A stretch of 64,000 nt of DNA from an uncultured Duncaniella sp. (GTDB lineage Bacteria > Bacteroidota > Bacteroidia > Bacteroidales > Muribaculaceae). Positions 1 to 7,168 of this stretch are shown piece by piece. Each line of letters opens with the position of its first letter. Within the stretch, counting starts at the first letter, position 1. The stretch spans positions 496,001 to 560,000 of the forward strand of contig CAJTQR010000002.1 in assembly GCA_910578515.1 (NCBI GenBank), written 5' to 3'. A program made the translations under genes and the position numbers. The notes under the pieces were generated by a model that worked only from the letters and a program-made list of their open reading frames with translations, was not told the origin of the DNA and ran no database searches.

Positions 1-1
1 G

Positions 2-934
2 GGTCGCGGAGGTACACAGCTGGTGCTCGACATGGCTAACCCTAAGGTGCAGGATATAGTGTTCACGATTGTTGACACTCTCATGACCAAGTACCCCGAA
101 ATCGACTATATAAAGTGGGATGCCAACGCCCCCATCATGGACCACGGCTCGCAGTATCTCACCGCCGATAATCAGAGCCACCTCTACATCGACTATCACC
201 GTGGACTCGAAAAGACTCTCGACCGCATACGCGCCGCCCATCCCGACGTGACCATCCAGGCTTGCGCAAGCGGTGGCGGACGTGCTAACTGGGGCATACT
301 CCCCTGGTTTGATGAGTTTTGGGTGAGCGACAACAATGACGCGCTCCAGCGTGTCTACATGCAGTGGGGCACAAGCTACTTCTTCCCCGCCATTGCCATG
401 GCATCGCACATCTCGGCGTCGCCCAACCATCAGACATTCCGCCGCATACCCGTGAAATTCCGTGCCGATGTGGCTATGAGCGGCCGACTCGGACTGGAGA
501 TGCAGCCCAAGGATATGAACGAAGAGGACAAGGCTGTATGCCGCCAGGCTATCGCCGACTATAAGAAGATTCGCCCCGTGGTGCAGTTTGGCGACATTTA
601 TCGCCTCGTGTCACCCTACGATGGCAAGGGTATAGCATCGCTCATGTATGTGACTCCTGAGAAGGATGAAGCCGTGTTCTACTGGTGGAAGATTGAGACT
701 TTCATGAATCAGCAGCTTCCCAGAGTGACAATGGCCGGTCTGGACCCCGACAAGATGTATAAAGTCACCGAGCTCAACCGCATTGACAACGAGCCTCTCC
801 CCTACGAGGGCAAGACTTTCAGCGGCAGGTATCTTATGAGCAACGGTCTCGAAATGCCCCTCACCTACAAGGTGGACTACCACAAGAACACTGACTTTGC
901 GTCGCGTGTGCTCCGCCTCCAGGAGGTCAAGTAA
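2..934 (+). CDS. Alpha-galactosidase, GH36 family (5'-truncated by window edge)
   Basis: C-terminal part (about 310 residues) of a GH36 alpha-galactosidase, which removes terminal alpha-1,6-galactose from raffinose-type or galactomannan sugars. The frame is open to the window start and begins GRGGTQLVLDMANP, so the gene starts outside. The catalytic nucleophile is the Asp in YIKWDANAP and the acid/base is the first Asp in WVSDNNDALQR, both in the order and context typical of GH36. The remaining C-terminal part is a beta-sandwich-like tail. Family members are usually about 700 residues, so roughly half is missing only because of the edge. A hairpin followed by a T tract lies about 250 nt downstream. 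Host GC content and codon use. Family assignment is firm; substrate is inferred from the family. Confidence 0.9.
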   Translation, partial: GRGGTQLVLDMANPKVQDIVFTIVDTLMTKYPEIDYIKWDANAPIMDHGSQYLTADNQSHLYIDYHRGLEKTLDRIRAAHPDVTIQACASGGGRANWGILPWFDEFWVSDNNDALQRVYMQWGTSYFFPAIAMASHISASPNHQTFRRIPVKFRADVAMSGRLGLEMQPKDMNEEDKAVCRQAIADYKKIRPVVQFGDIYRLVSPYDGKGIASLMYVTPEKDEAVFYWWKIETFMNQQLPRVTMAGLDPDKMYKVTELNRIDNEPLPYEGKTFSGRYLMSNGLEMPLTYKVDYHKNTDFASRVLRLQEVK

Positions 935-1184
935 ACAGAAAGAATAGTAAATAGAAGATATAGTAAGGAGAAGATTGAGAGTGTGGTAAAAGTGAACACA
1001 CTCTTATAATAAGTGCAAAAATAATAGGTAAGATAAAATTGTAATTGAAGTTGTGATAACTTTTAAATTGTGATAACTATTAATAAAGATTTAGTTGTTT
1101 CATTTTTTTAATTTAATTGTAGTTTACAATTATGTATTTTTTATTTAATTGTAATCAGATTTCAATAGGATAATTTGTAAGGAA
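935..1184. other. AT-rich intergenic region
   Basis: Very AT-rich spacer between the alpha-galactosidase stop and the terminator hairpin, with runs such as TTTAATTTAATTG and no convincing open frame. I see no promoter with both Bacteroidetes boxes. It separates two convergent genes. Confidence 0.5.
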
Positions 1185-1226
1185 AATCCGGGCTGTGGGA
1201 GACCATCGCCCGGATTATATTTTTTT
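1185..1226 (+). terminator. Intrinsic terminator after alpha-galactosidase
   Basis: Perfect 9-bp stem AATCCGGGC (1185-1193) and GCCCGGATT (1208-1216) around a 14-nt loop, followed by TATATTTTTTT. It lies between convergent genes. The T tract follows on the + strand, so it mainly serves the rightward alpha-galactosidase; the stem could also stop transcripts from the MATE gene. Confidence 0.7.
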
Positions 1227-1260
1227 AGTGCTTGTCTTCAATCTATTATGGGATAGGCTC

Positions 1261-2607
1261 TTATCCAATCTTGCTGAGTGTCTTTCGGAATACCTTGTGC
1301 AGCAGCACTGCGGCAACCACAAGGGCGCCGGTGAAGCTGTAGTAAATCCCCACACTCCCCAGTCCGAGGGTACGCGAGAGGAAAAGCAGGAACGGGATAC
1401 CGACCACCAGGTAGCTCACAATCGAAATCCAGAGCAGGGGCTTGACATGCGAGGTGCCGCGCAATGCGTTGGCGTAGGTGAGCTGCACCGCGTCGCCATA
1501 CTGATAGAGTATGAGCGGAATCACAAGCAGCAGGGCGGCGGCGGTCACCTCAGGGTCGGGGGTGAAGGCGTGGATGAGCCATTCGCACTTGAAAAAGAAC
1601 AGGAGCGACGCACATGTGCAGAGCACCAGATTGAGATGCATGCCGGCGGTGGCGATGCGCCTCACTCCGTTGACATCGCGCAGACCGGTGTAGTTGGCTA
1701 CGCGGATGGAGGTAGCCACGCCGAAGCTCATGTAGGTCATGAAACCAAGCTGCGCTATGGTGTTGACCACCTGGTAGGCGGCAAGCTGGATTTTGCCGAA
1801 CCATCCCGACACTATGGCGCCGAATGACCACAGGAAGCACTCCACGCCGCTCTGTATCATGACGGGGTAGGAGGTGCGCCACACCTGGCGGCGTATCTCA
1901 CCGTTGCCTCCCGCTGCGCGCAGCCCCTCGCGGTAGGGACGGTAGCGGCGGCTGAAAAAGAGGATGAGCAGTATCCCTGTCATTGCCGTGTAGCGGGCGG
2001 TGAGGGTGCTGAGTCCGGCGCCGACGAGTCCAAGCTCCGGAAAGCCGAATTTGCCCGATATGAGCAGATAGTTGCCGCAGATGTTCAGCACGTTGGCACA
2101 GAGTATCATCCACATCGGGGTGGCGGTGTCGGTGGTGCCGTTGGCTGTCTGCTGGCAGCAGTTGAATATTGACATGGGGAGCAGCGTCGCTAAGATGATG
2201 AGATAGTAGGACCGTATGAGCGGGAGCAGCTCCTCGGGCTGTCCGAACCGGTCGAGGAAAAAGTATATGCCACCCATTATGAGGGTGAATGACAGGGAGA
2301 GCAGGATGTTGATTTGCAGTCCGGCGCGGAGGGTGCGGCCGGTGCGGTGGTGCTCCCCGCGGCTGTATAGGGCGCCGATGATTGGGGTGATGCCCGAGGC
2401 AAAACCAATCTGCATCACCGTGGCGATGATGAAAAGACTGTTGACAAACGCTGCAGCCGCAAGCTCCTCGGTGCCGTAGGCTCCCACCATCATGGTGTCG
2501 GCGAAGTTGACCACGATTATACCTACCTGTGTCACAAGTACCGGAAATCCTAACTTGACAAGATTTCGGTACTCATCCTTATATGATTTGATAAAACTTG
2601 TGTTCAT
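1261..2607 (-). CDS. MATE family efflux transporter
   Basis: Integral inner-membrane exporter of the multidrug and toxic compound extrusion family, 448 residues, the usual MATE length. MATE proteins export cationic drugs or metabolites using Na+ or H+ gradients. The sequence shows about 12 hydrophobic segments in two halves. The N-terminal half has the family-like stretch PVLVTQVGIIVVNFADTMMV, and internal similarity begins again near residue 235 (TSYPVMIQSGVECFLW). The start ATG at 2607 is preceded by a TACCTTTG -7 box at 2678-2671 on this strand. It stands alone: convergent with alpha-galactosidase and divergent from the radical SAM gene. The transported substrate cannot be told from sequence. 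Confidence 0.9.
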   Translation of the reverse strand: MNTSFIKSYKDEYRNLVKLGFPVLVTQVGIIVVNFADTMMVGAYGTEELAAAAFVNSLFIIATVMQIGFASGITPIIGALYSRGEHHRTGRTLRAGLQINILLSLSFTLIMGGIYFFLDRFGQPEELLPLIRSYYLIILATLLPMSIFNCCQQTANGTTDTATPMWMILCANVLNICGNYLLISGKFGFPELGLVGAGLSTLTARYTAMTGILLILFFSRRYRPYREGLRAAGGNGEIRRQVWRTSYPVMIQSGVECFLWSFGAIVSGWFGKIQLAAYQVVNTIAQLGFMTYMSFGVATSIRVANYTGLRDVNGVRRIATAGMHLNLVLCTCASLLFFFKCEWLIHAFTPDPEVTAAALLLVIPLILYQYGDAVQLTYANALRGTSHVKPLLWISIVSYLVVGIPFLLFLSRTLGLGSVGIYYSFTGALVVAAVLLHKVFRKTLSKIG

Positions 2608-2670
2608 ATACCATTAGATAATTTGCTGTTATTGTACCTATGTTTTTGAGCCTTCCGGTCATCACGGGTG

Positions 2671-2678
2671 CAAAGGTA
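2671..2678 (-). promoter_or_regulatory. -7 box for MATE gene
   Basis: TACCTTTG on the minus strand matches the Bacteroidetes sigma -7 consensus TAnnTTTG. I do not see a clear TTTG -33 element. It lies 64 nt upstream of the MATE start codon. Confidence 0.45.
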
Positions 2679-2765
2679 CGAAGGTTGCTCCTGCCTCCAT
2701 GTTTTTCTTTCGGGTATTAACTTTTATTAACTTACCTGTGTTCTGTTCTGACCCATGCAAGGGGC

Positions 2766-2773
2766 TACCTTTG
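2766..2773 (+). promoter_or_regulatory. -7 box for radical SAM gene
   Basis: TACCTTTG on the plus strand, 115 nt upstream of the radical SAM ATG, matches TAnnTTTG. The -33 element is not obvious. Together with the divergent box at 2678-2671 it forms a back-to-back promoter region. Confidence 0.45.
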
Positions 2774-2888
2774 CATAAACCCTCACGATAATGAATGGAT
2801 TTAATCTTTTTATTTTTCAAAGATTGAAAAATCAAGCTCAGCATCAAGTCTGTTTCTTGACATATTGTAAAAAGTTTAAATCAGTTCA

Positions 2889-4172
2889 ATGACTGACATG
2901 ACCGAAGCAACTCTACTCAAACTTAAAATCCTTGCAGCCGCGGCCAAGTATGACGTCTCGTGTTCCTCGAGTGGCACAGTACGTCGCAACGACGGTAAAG
3001 GAGTCGGCAACACCGTAGGTGGTGTTGGCATCTGCCATAGTTTTGCTGCAGACGGGCGATGCATAGCGCTGCTGAAAGTCATGCTCACGAACTACTGTAA
3101 ATTTGATTGCGCTTACTGCGTGAACCGCCGGAGCAATGACATCCCACGCGCCACCCTGTCGGTGGACGAGGTCGTGGGAATCACAATGGAATTTTACCGT
3201 AGAAATTATATTGAGGGCTTGTTTCTCAGCTCCGGAGTGGTCCGGGATGCCGATTATACTATGGAACGGCTTGTCCGCATCGCTAAAGAGCTGAGGGTGA
3301 CACACAGGTTCAATGGATATATCCATCTCAAAAGTATCCCCGGAGCGTCAAGGGAGCTTGTCAATCTGGCGGGGCTGTATGCCGACCGAATGAGCGTGAA
3401 TATTGAAATTCCCGATGAGAAGTCACTCAGGTTTCTTGCCCCCGAAAAGGACCATAAGAGTGTCTACGAACCGATGCACTACATCCGTCAAGGTGTGTTG
3501 CAATGCAATGAGGACAGAAAGCATATGGTGAAGGTGCCAAGGTTTGTGCCGGCCGGACAGAGCACTCAGATGATAGTAGGTGCATCGCCCGACACTGACC
3601 GTAGTATTCTCCTCTCCTCCTCAGCACTTTATGCAATGCCGACCATGCGACGCGTGTATTATTCGGGTTATGTATCGGTGAATACTTACGATTCGCGGCT
3701 CCCGGTGCTGAAGCAGCCACCCCTCGTCAGGGAAAACAGGCTCTATCAGGCCGACTGGCTCATGCGTTTCTATCATTTCAGGGCCGACGAGATTGCCGAT
3801 GCCGAGCATCCGAATCTCGACCTTGAGGTGGACCCGAAACTCGGCTGGGCTCTGAGGCACCCCGAGGCTTTCCCGGTGGATGTAAACCGTGCGCCCTATG
3901 AGATGTTGCTGCGTGTGCCCGGAGTAGGGGTGAAATCGGCCGCATTGATTGTCAATGCCCGCAAGTTTCGCCATCTAAACTCCGAACATCTGCGGAAAAT
4001 TGGTGTGACCATGAAAAGGGCCCGCTATTTCATCACCTGCGGTGAGCTGTCGGTGCGCTCGATTGCCGACACCTCTCCCGAGTATGTGAGACAGCAGCTC
4101 CTCTCACGCACCAAAGGGAAGGACTCCCCATTGCAGCTGTCATTCGATTTCACCTCGACAACAGATTCATGA
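2889..4172 (+). CDS. Putative DNA modification/repair radical SAM protein (TIGR03916-like)
   Basis: 427-residue radical SAM enzyme. The 4Fe-4S motif CxxxCxxC is present as CKFDCAYC at about residues 70-77, preceded by a conserved Gly-rich stretch (GVGICHSF). The C-terminal region around residues 335-375 (VNRAPYEMLLRVPGVGVKSA) is a helix-hairpin-helix DNA-binding motif, so the enzyme probably acts on DNA or a nucleic acid. It matches the family known for occurring next to a uracil-DNA-glycosylase-like / DUF4130 protein, and here the next gene is such a partner, 159 nt downstream. The reaction is unknown for the family. The stop codon lies at the start of a run of degenerate repeats. A second Met at residue 4 is an alternative start. 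Confidence 0.85.
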   Translation: MTDMTEATLLKLKILAAAAKYDVSCSSSGTVRRNDGKGVGNTVGGVGICHSFAADGRCIALLKVMLTNYCKFDCAYCVNRRSNDIPRATLSVDEVVGITMEFYRRNYIEGLFLSSGVVRDADYTMERLVRIAKELRVTHRFNGYIHLKSIPGASRELVNLAGLYADRMSVNIEIPDEKSLRFLAPEKDHKSVYEPMHYIRQGVLQCNEDRKHMVKVPRFVPAGQSTQMIVGASPDTDRSILLSSSALYAMPTMRRVYYSGYVSVNTYDSRLPVLKQPPLVRENRLYQADWLMRFYHFRADEIADAEHPNLDLEVDPKLGWALRHPEAFPVDVNRAPYEMLLRVPGVGVKSAALIVNARKFRHLNSEHLRKIGVTMKRARYFITCGELSVRSIADTSPEYVRQQLLSRTKGKDSPLQLSFDFTSTTDS

Positions 4173-4310
4173 CTCTATCTGTAATCAGATTCGTGATTCT
4201 GCCTGTAATTCATGATTCTGTCGGTAATCTGCTCGCCTCAACGGCAGGTCCATGATTCTATCTGTAATCAGTTCGCTCTGACGACAGGTCCTGGGTTTTA
4301 TCTGTAGTTT
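4169..4310 (+). repeat. Degenerate tandem repeat between the two DNA-metabolism genes
   Basis: Five degenerate copies of a unit like ATGATTCTATCTGTAATCAG begin at about 4169, 4193, 4212, 4252 and 4292. Parts of the spacer (GGCAGGTCC, GACAGGTCC) are repeated too, so there is a longer unit of about 40 nt on top. The first copy includes the stop codon of the radical SAM gene. No RNA structure with a T tract is seen. Confidence 0.7.
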
Positions 4311-4331
4311 AATGTACATAGATGATTTGGT

Positions 4332-5426
4332 ATGGTAATCTATCTATTTGACGGAACATTTGACGGGATGCTTACGGCAGTCTTTGACTCTTTTGTGCAA
4401 AAGGAAGAGCCCGAATTGGTGTGCAGACCCGAAGAACCCCTCCCGCTGTTTTACGACAAAGTGTACACAGTCGTCACCGATGTTGCGAAAAGCGAGAGAG
4501 TGTGGCGCAAACTGAGCAAAGTGATTTCACGTGGAGCCTTATCGGCCTTCACCGCGGCATTCCTCACGAACCGTCCGGACTATCCCACACACGCGGTGAG
4601 ATTTGTCCGCAGAGCAGTGGTAGCCCCACCCTCCATAGAGAATGACTTCTCAGACGCCTCCGTCCGTACCCCCCACAGGAACCGTCCGGACTATCCCACA
4701 CACGCGGCGAGATTTGTCCGCAGAGCAGAAGTAGCGCCACCCTCCATAGAGAATGACTTCTCAGACGCCTCCGTCCGTACCCCCCACAGGAACCGTCCGG
4801 ACTATCCCACACACGCGGCGAGATTTATCCGCAGGGCAGAAGTAGCGCCACCCTCCATTGAGAATGACTTCTCAGACGCATCCGTCCTTGCCCTCTACAG
4901 GGAATCCCGGAGAGTGAAAAGTGAGGCACACCGCATGCTCCAGTTCGTTAGATTCCAGAAAGCACTCGATGGCACCTATTTCGCCATGGTCGACCCGCTT
5001 TTTGACGTCCTCCCGATGGCAATATCCCATTTCAGGGACCGTTTCAGCGACCAGCCGTTCATAATCTACGACAAACTACGCGCCTACGGCTACCACTTTG
5101 ACGGCAAAGACCTCCACCGCATGACCCTCCTAACCCCACCCACCCCCCACCACCCCGAAATACCCCCCAGCGTCCCTCAGATTCGTCCGATAGGTCCGAT
5201 AAGTCCGCCCCCTCCGACCCTCCTCCCCGATAAACTCCCCCCATCCCTGCTCGACCCCGAAGAACTACTGTTTCAGAAACTCTGGCGCACCTACTTCAAC
5301 GCCATCGCCATCCCCGAACGCACCAACCCCCGCAAACAACGCCAAGACATGCCCATAAGATATTGGAAATACCTCCCCGAACTAACCCCCGAACCCCTCA
5401 CCATTCCCACCCCTCCCTCAGATTAG
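4332..5426 (+). CDS. Probable DNA metabolism protein (TIGR03915/DUF4130-type) with internal 111-bp triplication
   Basis: 364 residues. The N-terminus (MVIYLFDGTFDGMLTAVFDSF) and the block SEAHRMLQFVRFQ...YFAMVDPLFDVLPMAISHFRDRFSDQPFIIYDK fit the family of DNA-metabolism proteins paired with the upstream radical SAM enzyme. In many genomes this domain is fused to a uracil-DNA-glycosylase-like domain; that domain is absent here. Length exceeds the usual ~250-260 residues for two visible reasons. A 37-residue segment (NRPDYPTHA...) occurs three times in tandem from about residue 80 to 190. The C-terminus also carries a Pro-rich tail encoded partly by the 9-nt intergenic repeat, whose GATTAG provides the stop codon. 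Biochemical role unknown. Whether the repeats leave the protein functional is uncertain. Confidence 0.8.
   Translation: MVIYLFDGTFDGMLTAVFDSFVQKEEPELVCRPEEPLPLFYDKVYTVVTDVAKSERVWRKLSKVISRGALSAFTAAFLTNRPDYPTHAVRFVRRAVVAPPSIENDFSDASVRTPHRNRPDYPTHAARFVRRAEVAPPSIENDFSDASVRTPHRNRPDYPTHAARFIRRAEVAPPSIENDFSDASVLALYRESRRVKSEAHRMLQFVRFQKALDGTYFAMVDPLFDVLPMAISHFRDRFSDQPFIIYDKLRAYGYHFDGKDLHRMTLLTPPTPHHPEIPPSVPQIRPIGPISPPPPTLLPDKLPPSLLDPEELLFQKLWRTYFNAIAIPERTNPRKQRQDMPIRYWKYLPELTPEPLTIPTPPSD
4569..4898 (+). repeat. 111-bp in-frame tandem triplication
   Basis: Three copies start at 4569, 4680 and 4791, exactly 111 bp (37 codons) apart. Copies 1 and 2 are nearly identical and differ at a few bases (for example GTG/GCG at the Val/Ala position). 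Copy 3 diverges at its 3' end and continues into the conserved family sequence, so it is probably the ancestral unit. Confidence 0.95.
5178..5208 (+). repeat. 9-nt TCCGAT-type repeat inside coding sequence
   Basis: Consecutive units TTCGTCCGA, TAGGTCCGA, TAAGTCCG of the same 9-nt repeat that fills nearby intergenic regions, here translated as QIRPIGPIS in the C-terminal tail of the DNA-metabolism protein. Confidence 0.8.
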
Positions 5427-5616
5427 TCCAATTCCCGCCTCCGTCCCACCCCTCCCTCAGATTAGTCAGATAAGTCCGATAGGTCCGATTAGTCTGATTC
5501 CCCCGATTTGTCCGATTCCCCCGATTCTCAGCCCTGATTCCCGCCTCCCCCTCGGCTCCCCCGATTCGTTCGATAAGTCCGATTAGTCTGATTCCACCGA
5601 TTAGTCCGATACCCGC
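5418..5616 (+). repeat. 9-nt TCCGATTAG-type repeat array, intergenic
   Basis: About 200 nt made of imperfect units of consensus GTCCGAT(T/A)N, interspersed with C-rich segments (CCCCCGATT). It starts at the stop codon of the preceding gene: the TAG is the end of a GATTAG unit. It runs up to a bidirectional terminator. Open frames read through it (IGLIG, NRTNR, SDSSD patterns) are products of the periodicity and I do not count them as genes. Confidence 0.9.
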
Positions 5617-5619
5617 CCT

Positions 5620-5672
5620 AAAAAAAATCTCCCCTCCACGGAGATTGAATCCGTGAAGGGGAGATTTTTTTA
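5620..5672. terminator. Bidirectional terminator between the DUF4130-type gene and trigger factor
   Basis: Strong stem TCTCCCCTcCACGGA with partner TCCGTGaAGGGGAGA around a 7-nt loop, flanked by seven As on the left and six Ts on the right. It can terminate both convergent genes. Confidence 0.9.
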
Positions 5673-5686
5673 TTAGAGAGACCCTA

Positions 5687-7027
5687 TTAAGCCTCCTGAG
5701 CGATTTTCTTGAAATCGTCAAGGCTTACAGTCTTCTTGTCGAGTGTTACAGCGTTTTCGATAGCCTCATAGAGCTTGGAAGTGAGAACCTGCTGAGTCAT
5801 CTGCTGACGAACCTCAGGCTTCTCAAGCTGCTCCTTAGCGTAACGGGTGATGATTTCTTCATCCAGACCGGTCATGCCATACTGAGCGAACTGACGGGCG
5901 GTGAGGAACTTAGCCATCTGAAGAACTTCATCGGCGTTAACCTCGATGTTGAGAGCCTTCAGAAGGTTGTTCTCGATAATCTCGTGCTTGATACCCTTTT
6001 CCTGAGCGTTGTATGCTTCGTCTGCATTCTCAGCATCGGCAAAGAAGAGCTTCTTGAGGGTTTCAGCGGGAAGCTGCATGTCGCCATACTTTTCGAACAT
6101 AGCCTTGTCAAACTGGTTACGGAAAAGAATGTGGCTGTTCTGGCTGAGCTCGTTGGCGATGAGTTCCTTCACAGCGTTGCGGTATTCCTCTTCGTTGTGA
6201 ACCTTGTCTTCGCCGAACACCATCTTGTAGTATTCGTCGTTAAGCTCTGCAGGGATGTTTACGATGATTTCTGAGATGTTCATCTCGAAGTCGCTCTTGA
6301 TGTCACCGGCGATTGCCTTGTCGACATGGAGCATTGAAGCGAGTTCGCCTGCATCGCCAGCGGCTGCCTTCCAGGGGTTGAATACAACCTTGTCACCGGG
6401 CTTCTTGCCGTTGAACTTCGCAGCCTCTTCCTTATCCTTGAAGTAGAGGGGGAACACGATACCGTCGTTAACCTGGATAGCGCCTTCGTTCTGATTTACG
6501 GTGCCATCTTCGTTAAGCTGCATCAAGCTACCTTTCACAACGCCATCCTCGGTCATCTCTTCGCCGGGCTTCTGGGTGCCGAAACGTTTGCGCATGTTCT
6601 TGTCCTGCTCGTCAATCATTTCGTCGGTAACTTCGATTTCATAGAAGGGATAGGTGGAGTCCTTGTCAACCTTTATGTCGAGCTGAGGGATGAGTGCGAG
6701 GTCATATTTGAATTCCTGTGCGCCTTCCTCAACGGCTTCCTTCACTTCAACAGGTACGGGATGACCCATCACGGGGAGCTTGTTCTCTGTGATATAGTCA
6801 ACAACGGCACGGTAAACCACGTCGTTAATCACGTCACTTGTCATCTGCTTGCCGAAGCGGCGCTTGAGTTCGCCGAAAGGAACATGACCTTTGCGGAAAC
6901 CGGGAATTACGTGTGTGCGACCAATCTCTTTGATGCGCTTGGTCACCTCATCTTTATAGTCATTTTCGTCAATCGCTACCGTTAGACGCACGTCTACGGG
7001 AGAAATCTCATCCTTTGTAATGTTCAT
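5687..7027 (-). CDS. tig: Trigger factor
   Basis: Ribosome-associated chaperone that binds emerging polypeptides near the exit tunnel. The 446-residue protein starts MNITKDEISPVDVRLTV. The ribosome-binding signature GFRKGHVP lies near residues 45-52, followed by a divergent central PPIase-like domain and a helical C-terminal chaperone domain. The frame stays open upstream to an ATG at 7111, but a full promoter (TTTG, 19 nt, TAATTTTG at 7150-7120) would start RNA at about 7113. That leaves no leader for 7111 and supports the ATG at 7027. The upstream extension also lacks family similarity. Length is close to other Bacteroidales trigger factors. Single-gene unit ending in a strong bidirectional terminator. 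Confidence 0.92.
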   Translation of the reverse strand: MNITKDEISPVDVRLTVAIDENDYKDEVTKRIKEIGRTHVIPGFRKGHVPFGELKRRFGKQMTSDVINDVVYRAVVDYITENKLPVMGHPVPVEVKEAVEEGAQEFKYDLALIPQLDIKVDKDSTYPFYEIEVTDEMIDEQDKNMRKRFGTQKPGEEMTEDGVVKGSLMQLNEDGTVNQNEGAIQVNDGIVFPLYFKDKEEAAKFNGKKPGDKVVFNPWKAAAGDAGELASMLHVDKAIAGDIKSDFEMNISEIIVNIPAELNDEYYKMVFGEDKVHNEEEYRNAVKELIANELSQNSHILFRNQFDKAMFEKYGDMQLPAETLKKLFFADAENADEAYNAQEKGIKHEIIENNLLKALNIEVNADEVLQMAKFLTARQFAQYGMTGLDEEIITRYAKEQLEKPEVRQQMTQQVLTSKLYEAIENAVTLDKKTVSLDDFKKIAQEA

Positions 7028-7119
7028 TTTGTTTGGATAATTATCTGATTTGTGAATATTTGCTTCGTTGTCATGATGGAAATTGCTCTCTTTGCAGACG
7101 CATATCCCCAATCAACGCG

Positions 7120-7150
7120 CAAAATTAACAAAAAAATCCCAAAGAGCAAA
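7120..7150 (-). promoter_or_regulatory. Promoter of trigger factor
   Basis: Minus strand TTTG (7150-7147), 19-nt spacer, TAATTTTG (7127-7120): a complete Bacteroidetes promoter. The leader to the chosen ATG is about 85 nt. Confidence 0.75.
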
Positions 7151-7168
7151 ATCGTTGGACCATTTGAT

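Noticed and set aside
1195..1827. Plus-strand open frame opposite the MATE gene
   Set aside because: It is a shadow of a well-supported transporter gene, with composition unlike a protein.
5398..5721. Minus-strand open frame of 107 codons across the 9-nt repeat and terminator
   Set aside because: Its sequence (IGLIG, NRTNR, TYRTY runs) is only the translation of the repeat; it crosses the terminator and overlaps trigger factor.
6984..7111. Longer start of trigger factor at 7111
   Set aside because: The promoter predicts an RNA start at about 7113, and the extra 28 residues lack family similarity.
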